This document shows positions 62,262-64,000 of a stretch of 64,000 bases of DNA, piece by piece (within the stretch, counting starts at the first letter, position 1; each line of letters opens with the position of its first letter). The DNA is from CAZKAP01 sp964552195 (lineage in GTDB: Bacteria; Bacteroidota; Bacteroidia; Flavobacteriales; Flavobacteriaceae). The notes beneath the pieces were generated by a model. That model saw only the letters and a program-made list of their open reading frames with translations. It made no database searches and was not told where the DNA came from. The DNA is taken from assembly GCA_964552195.1 (NCBI GenBank), contig CAZKFM010000001.1:372001-436000 (forward strand), written 5' to 3'. The position numbers and the translations under genes are program-made.

Positions 62262-63320
62262 TCAGGATAAAGGTTGCGGATCCGTGTCCCCAAGAAATGC
62301 CCCGTGTCCCGGGGAGGTTTCTGCCAGTACAATACCCTGTTCCAGTCTGCAGCCCACAGCGGGGTCGGGATTCAGGTTCAGGTGGGAATCGAGGTCGATA
62401 TAGTCTATGATACCGCTGATTGATAAGGCGGCCGCAATGCCTATGCTGGATTCACTCATGCAGCCGATCATGGTTTTCAGGCCATGAGCACGGGCCGTAG
62501 CGATAATTCGCAGGGCCTCGGATATTCCACCGCATTTCATGAGTTTAAGGTTGACCCCATCCACATGGGCTGCAAAGCCCGGTATTTGCTCGGAATACCG
62601 GCAGGATTCATCGACGAAGATAGGTAGGGGGCGGTGGGGATACAGGTGCCGGAGTCCGTCTTCCTGTCCCTCTTTTAGAGGTTGTTCTATGAATTCCACG
62701 CCTTTCACGGCCAGGTATTGCATCATGGAACGGGCTTCATCCACTGACCAGCCACCGTTTGCGTCCACACGCAACCTCACTTGAGGCCAGGGTTTGCAAC
62801 TTTCCACAACCTGTTCGAACATGGCCTGGTCTGCCTCTATACCCTCCGTCGAGCCCAGTTTTATTTTGAGTATGCCTATACCCGTTTCGTTAAGGAGTAT
62901 GGGTATACGCTCGGCGACTACCTCTGGTGGATTGATGCCGATGGTTACCGAGGTCGGGCTGCTGGGAAGCGGCAGGCCCAGTAGCTCTCGCAACGCTAAA
63001 CCGGCTTTTTTTGCCTTGTGATCCCATAATGCCATTTCCAGTCCGGCCAGTGCACAGCTGGGAACGCCCTGATCCCGTCCCCGCTGATATACTTCGAATA
63101 TGGAGATCTCGCTGTACTCGTCTTTCCAGAACGAGGATAACGCGCTTTCGCATTCTTCGGCCGTTGAAGCCCCTTCACTGTCACCGGGTATGGCTTCTCC
63201 CCAACCTGTCATACCCTCCTTCTCCCAGGCTACGTACAGGTTGGTGCTGCCTTCTCTGATACCCCTGCTGATCCGCAGAGGAAATCGCTTACGGGAGTAA
63301 ATCGATCGGAATCTGAGCAT
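62262..63320 (-). CDS. dgcA: DgcA-like enolase-superfamily racemase (dipeptide epimerase type)
   Basis: 352 residues. Enolase/MLE fold: ILKIKLGS (KxK acid/base pair), VDANGGWS (metal Asp), EQPLKEGQ, DESCRYSEQ and LKLMKCGGISEA (second Lys), then CMSESSIG. Related to L-Ala-D/L-Glu epimerase (YcjG) and to the N-acetyl-D-glutamate racemase DgcA. Being 4 bases upstream of the dgcN-like gene favours the D-glutamate route; muropeptide epimerisation is the alternative. The upstream gene ends 38 bases away and may be co-transcribed. Confidence 0.82.
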   Translation of the reverse strand: MLRFRSIYSRKRFPLRISRGIREGSTNLYVAWEKEGMTGWGEAIPGDSEGASTAEECESALSSFWKDEYSEISIFEVYQRGRDQGVPSCALAGLEMALWDHKAKKAGLALRELLGLPLPSSPTSVTIGINPPEVVAERIPILLNETGIGILKIKLGSTEGIEADQAMFEQVVESCKPWPQVRLRVDANGGWSVDEARSMMQYLAVKGVEFIEQPLKEGQEDGLRHLYPHRPLPIFVDESCRYSEQIPGFAAHVDGVNLKLMKCGGISEALRIIATARAHGLKTMIGCMSESSIGIAAALSISGIIDYIDLDSHLNLNPDPAVGCRLEQGIVLAETSPGHGAFLGDTDPQPLS

Positions 63321-63358
63321 AAAGGCGCTTTTTTTTCAGGTACCCTTAGTGTAAATCT

Positions 63359-64000
63359 TTAAAGGCCGATATCCTCCAGGTTGCTGTAACTGATTTCGAT
63401 GGCATCCATCGGGCTCTGTTCGAAGGTCTGGTCCTGTTCTACGAAATAGAACTTCATACCGGACTGTTCTCTCATACCTACCAATGCTTCAAAATCAATA
63501 GTGCCGGTGCCCACCGGGGCAAAGCGCCCCAGGCTGTCCATGTCTTTGATGTGCCAGGCAACAAAGCGACCTGGGGCCTTGGAAAAGTACCTGGCCGGAT
63601 CCTGTCCGGCCCTTGTGATCCAATACAGGTCTAACTCAAATCTGACCGCCTCCGGATCCGTGTGTGCAATGAAGTAGTCCATGGGGACTACGCCATTTTC
63701 GTTGGCCATAAACTCGAAATCGTGATTGTGATAGAGCAATTGTATCCCGGCATCCTGGCACTTTTTTCCCAGTTGATTAATAATATCGGCAACCGTTTCT
63801 ACCTCGGAACTCATACCCATGCCCTTTTCCGGACTGTAGGTGAAGTGGCCCATGGGCGGAACGGGAATGACCAGATAACTGAAGCCTGCCTCTTTCGAAT
63901 CTGCGATCAAGGTGTCGGCATTATCGAGGGTAATTTCGGACATGTGGGTACTGAGGGGTTCTATGCCCAGAGAGTCGAGGTAAGTCTTGAAATCACCTGG
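63359..64000 (-). CDS. Sugar phosphate isomerase/epimerase, C-terminal part
   Basis: TIM-barrel xylose-isomerase-like fold; the open frame continues to the window's right edge, so at least 20 residues lie before the first visible Met (63943). Motifs YHNHDFEFM (metal His/Asp), FELDLYWITRAGQDP and WHIKDMDSLG are typical of this family. It probably epimerises or isomerises a sugar or inositol; substrate unknown. The start is outside the window. Confidence 0.85.
   Translation of the reverse strand, partial: PGDFKTYLDSLGIEPLSTHMSEITLDNADTLIADSKEAGFSYLVIPVPPMGHFTYSPEKGMGMSSEVETVADIINQLGKKCQDAGIQLLYHNHDFEFMANENGVVPMDYFIAHTDPEAVRFELDLYWITRAGQDPARYFSKAPGRFVAWHIKDMDSLGRFAPVGTGTIDFEALVGMREQSGMKFYFVEQDQTFEQSPMDAIEISYSNLEDIGL

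Overview
The window looks like chromosomal DNA of a marine Flavobacteriaceae bacterium (Bacteroidota) of fairly high GC for that family (about half G+C by eye). The reasons are a SusC/SusD pair, many lipoproteins with Bacteroidota-style signal peptides, -7 promoter boxes of the TAnnTTTG type with no Shine-Dalgarno pattern, an arginine operon with the Bacteroidota-type transcarbamylase, and mevalonate-pathway genes next to a UbiA prenyltransferase. About 47 protein genes cover nearly everything. I saw no tRNA, rRNA, CRISPR array, insertion sequence or phage gene.

Layout. 1-18262 (minus): a susC-susD pair, a strong terminator, then a tightly packed run of three ~1100-residue FG-GAP/ASPIC-UnbV lipoproteins, a vanadium-haloperoxidase-like lipoprotein, an SRPBCC/GyrI-like membrane protein and a beta-propeller-like lipoprotein. 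A secreted protein is cut by the left edge. 18263-18892: AT-rich divergent control region. 18893-27001 (plus): GH65 phosphorylase, two GH13 enzymes and a glycerophosphodiesterase, ending in an HI0933-type flavoprotein broken by two frameshifts. 26998-29741 (minus): tspO-glpK-glpF, with glpF interrupted by an in-frame TAG. 29888-33855 (plus): diphosphomevalonate decarboxylase, a GHMP (mevalonate) kinase, a UbiA prenyltransferase and an RluB-type pseudouridine synthase. 33857-41907 (minus): an eight-gene arginine operon. 42087-48615 (minus): five genes joining a membrane polyferredoxin and an FAD oxidoreductase to three glycosyltransferases. 48872-51021 (plus): a GH113-like protein and a divergent amidase. 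51114-53538 (minus): an arsenosugar-type cluster (arsM, purine nucleoside phosphorylase, TIGR04282-like transferase) without arsS. 53599-64000: a GH32-like protein lacking its catalytic residues, a small protein, uxaC, a lipoprotein plus FkbM methyltransferase, a second methyltransferase, cysE-cysM, a DgcN/DgcA-like pair and a truncated sugar-phosphate isomerase.

How the genes fit together. The SusCD/FG-GAP/haloperoxidase block reads as one cell-envelope system with an unknown substrate and is the best candidate for an undescribed system. The GH65/GH13 operon processes maltodextrins. GDPD, GlpF and GlpK would feed glycerol and glycerol-3-phosphate into metabolism, but GlpF appears broken. The arg operon is complete from acylglutamate to arginine. 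The redox-glycosyltransferase operon is a second candidate for an uncharacterised pathway. A recurring promoter geometry (TAnnTTTG, exactly five bases, then ATG) at three genes suggests leaderless transcripts.
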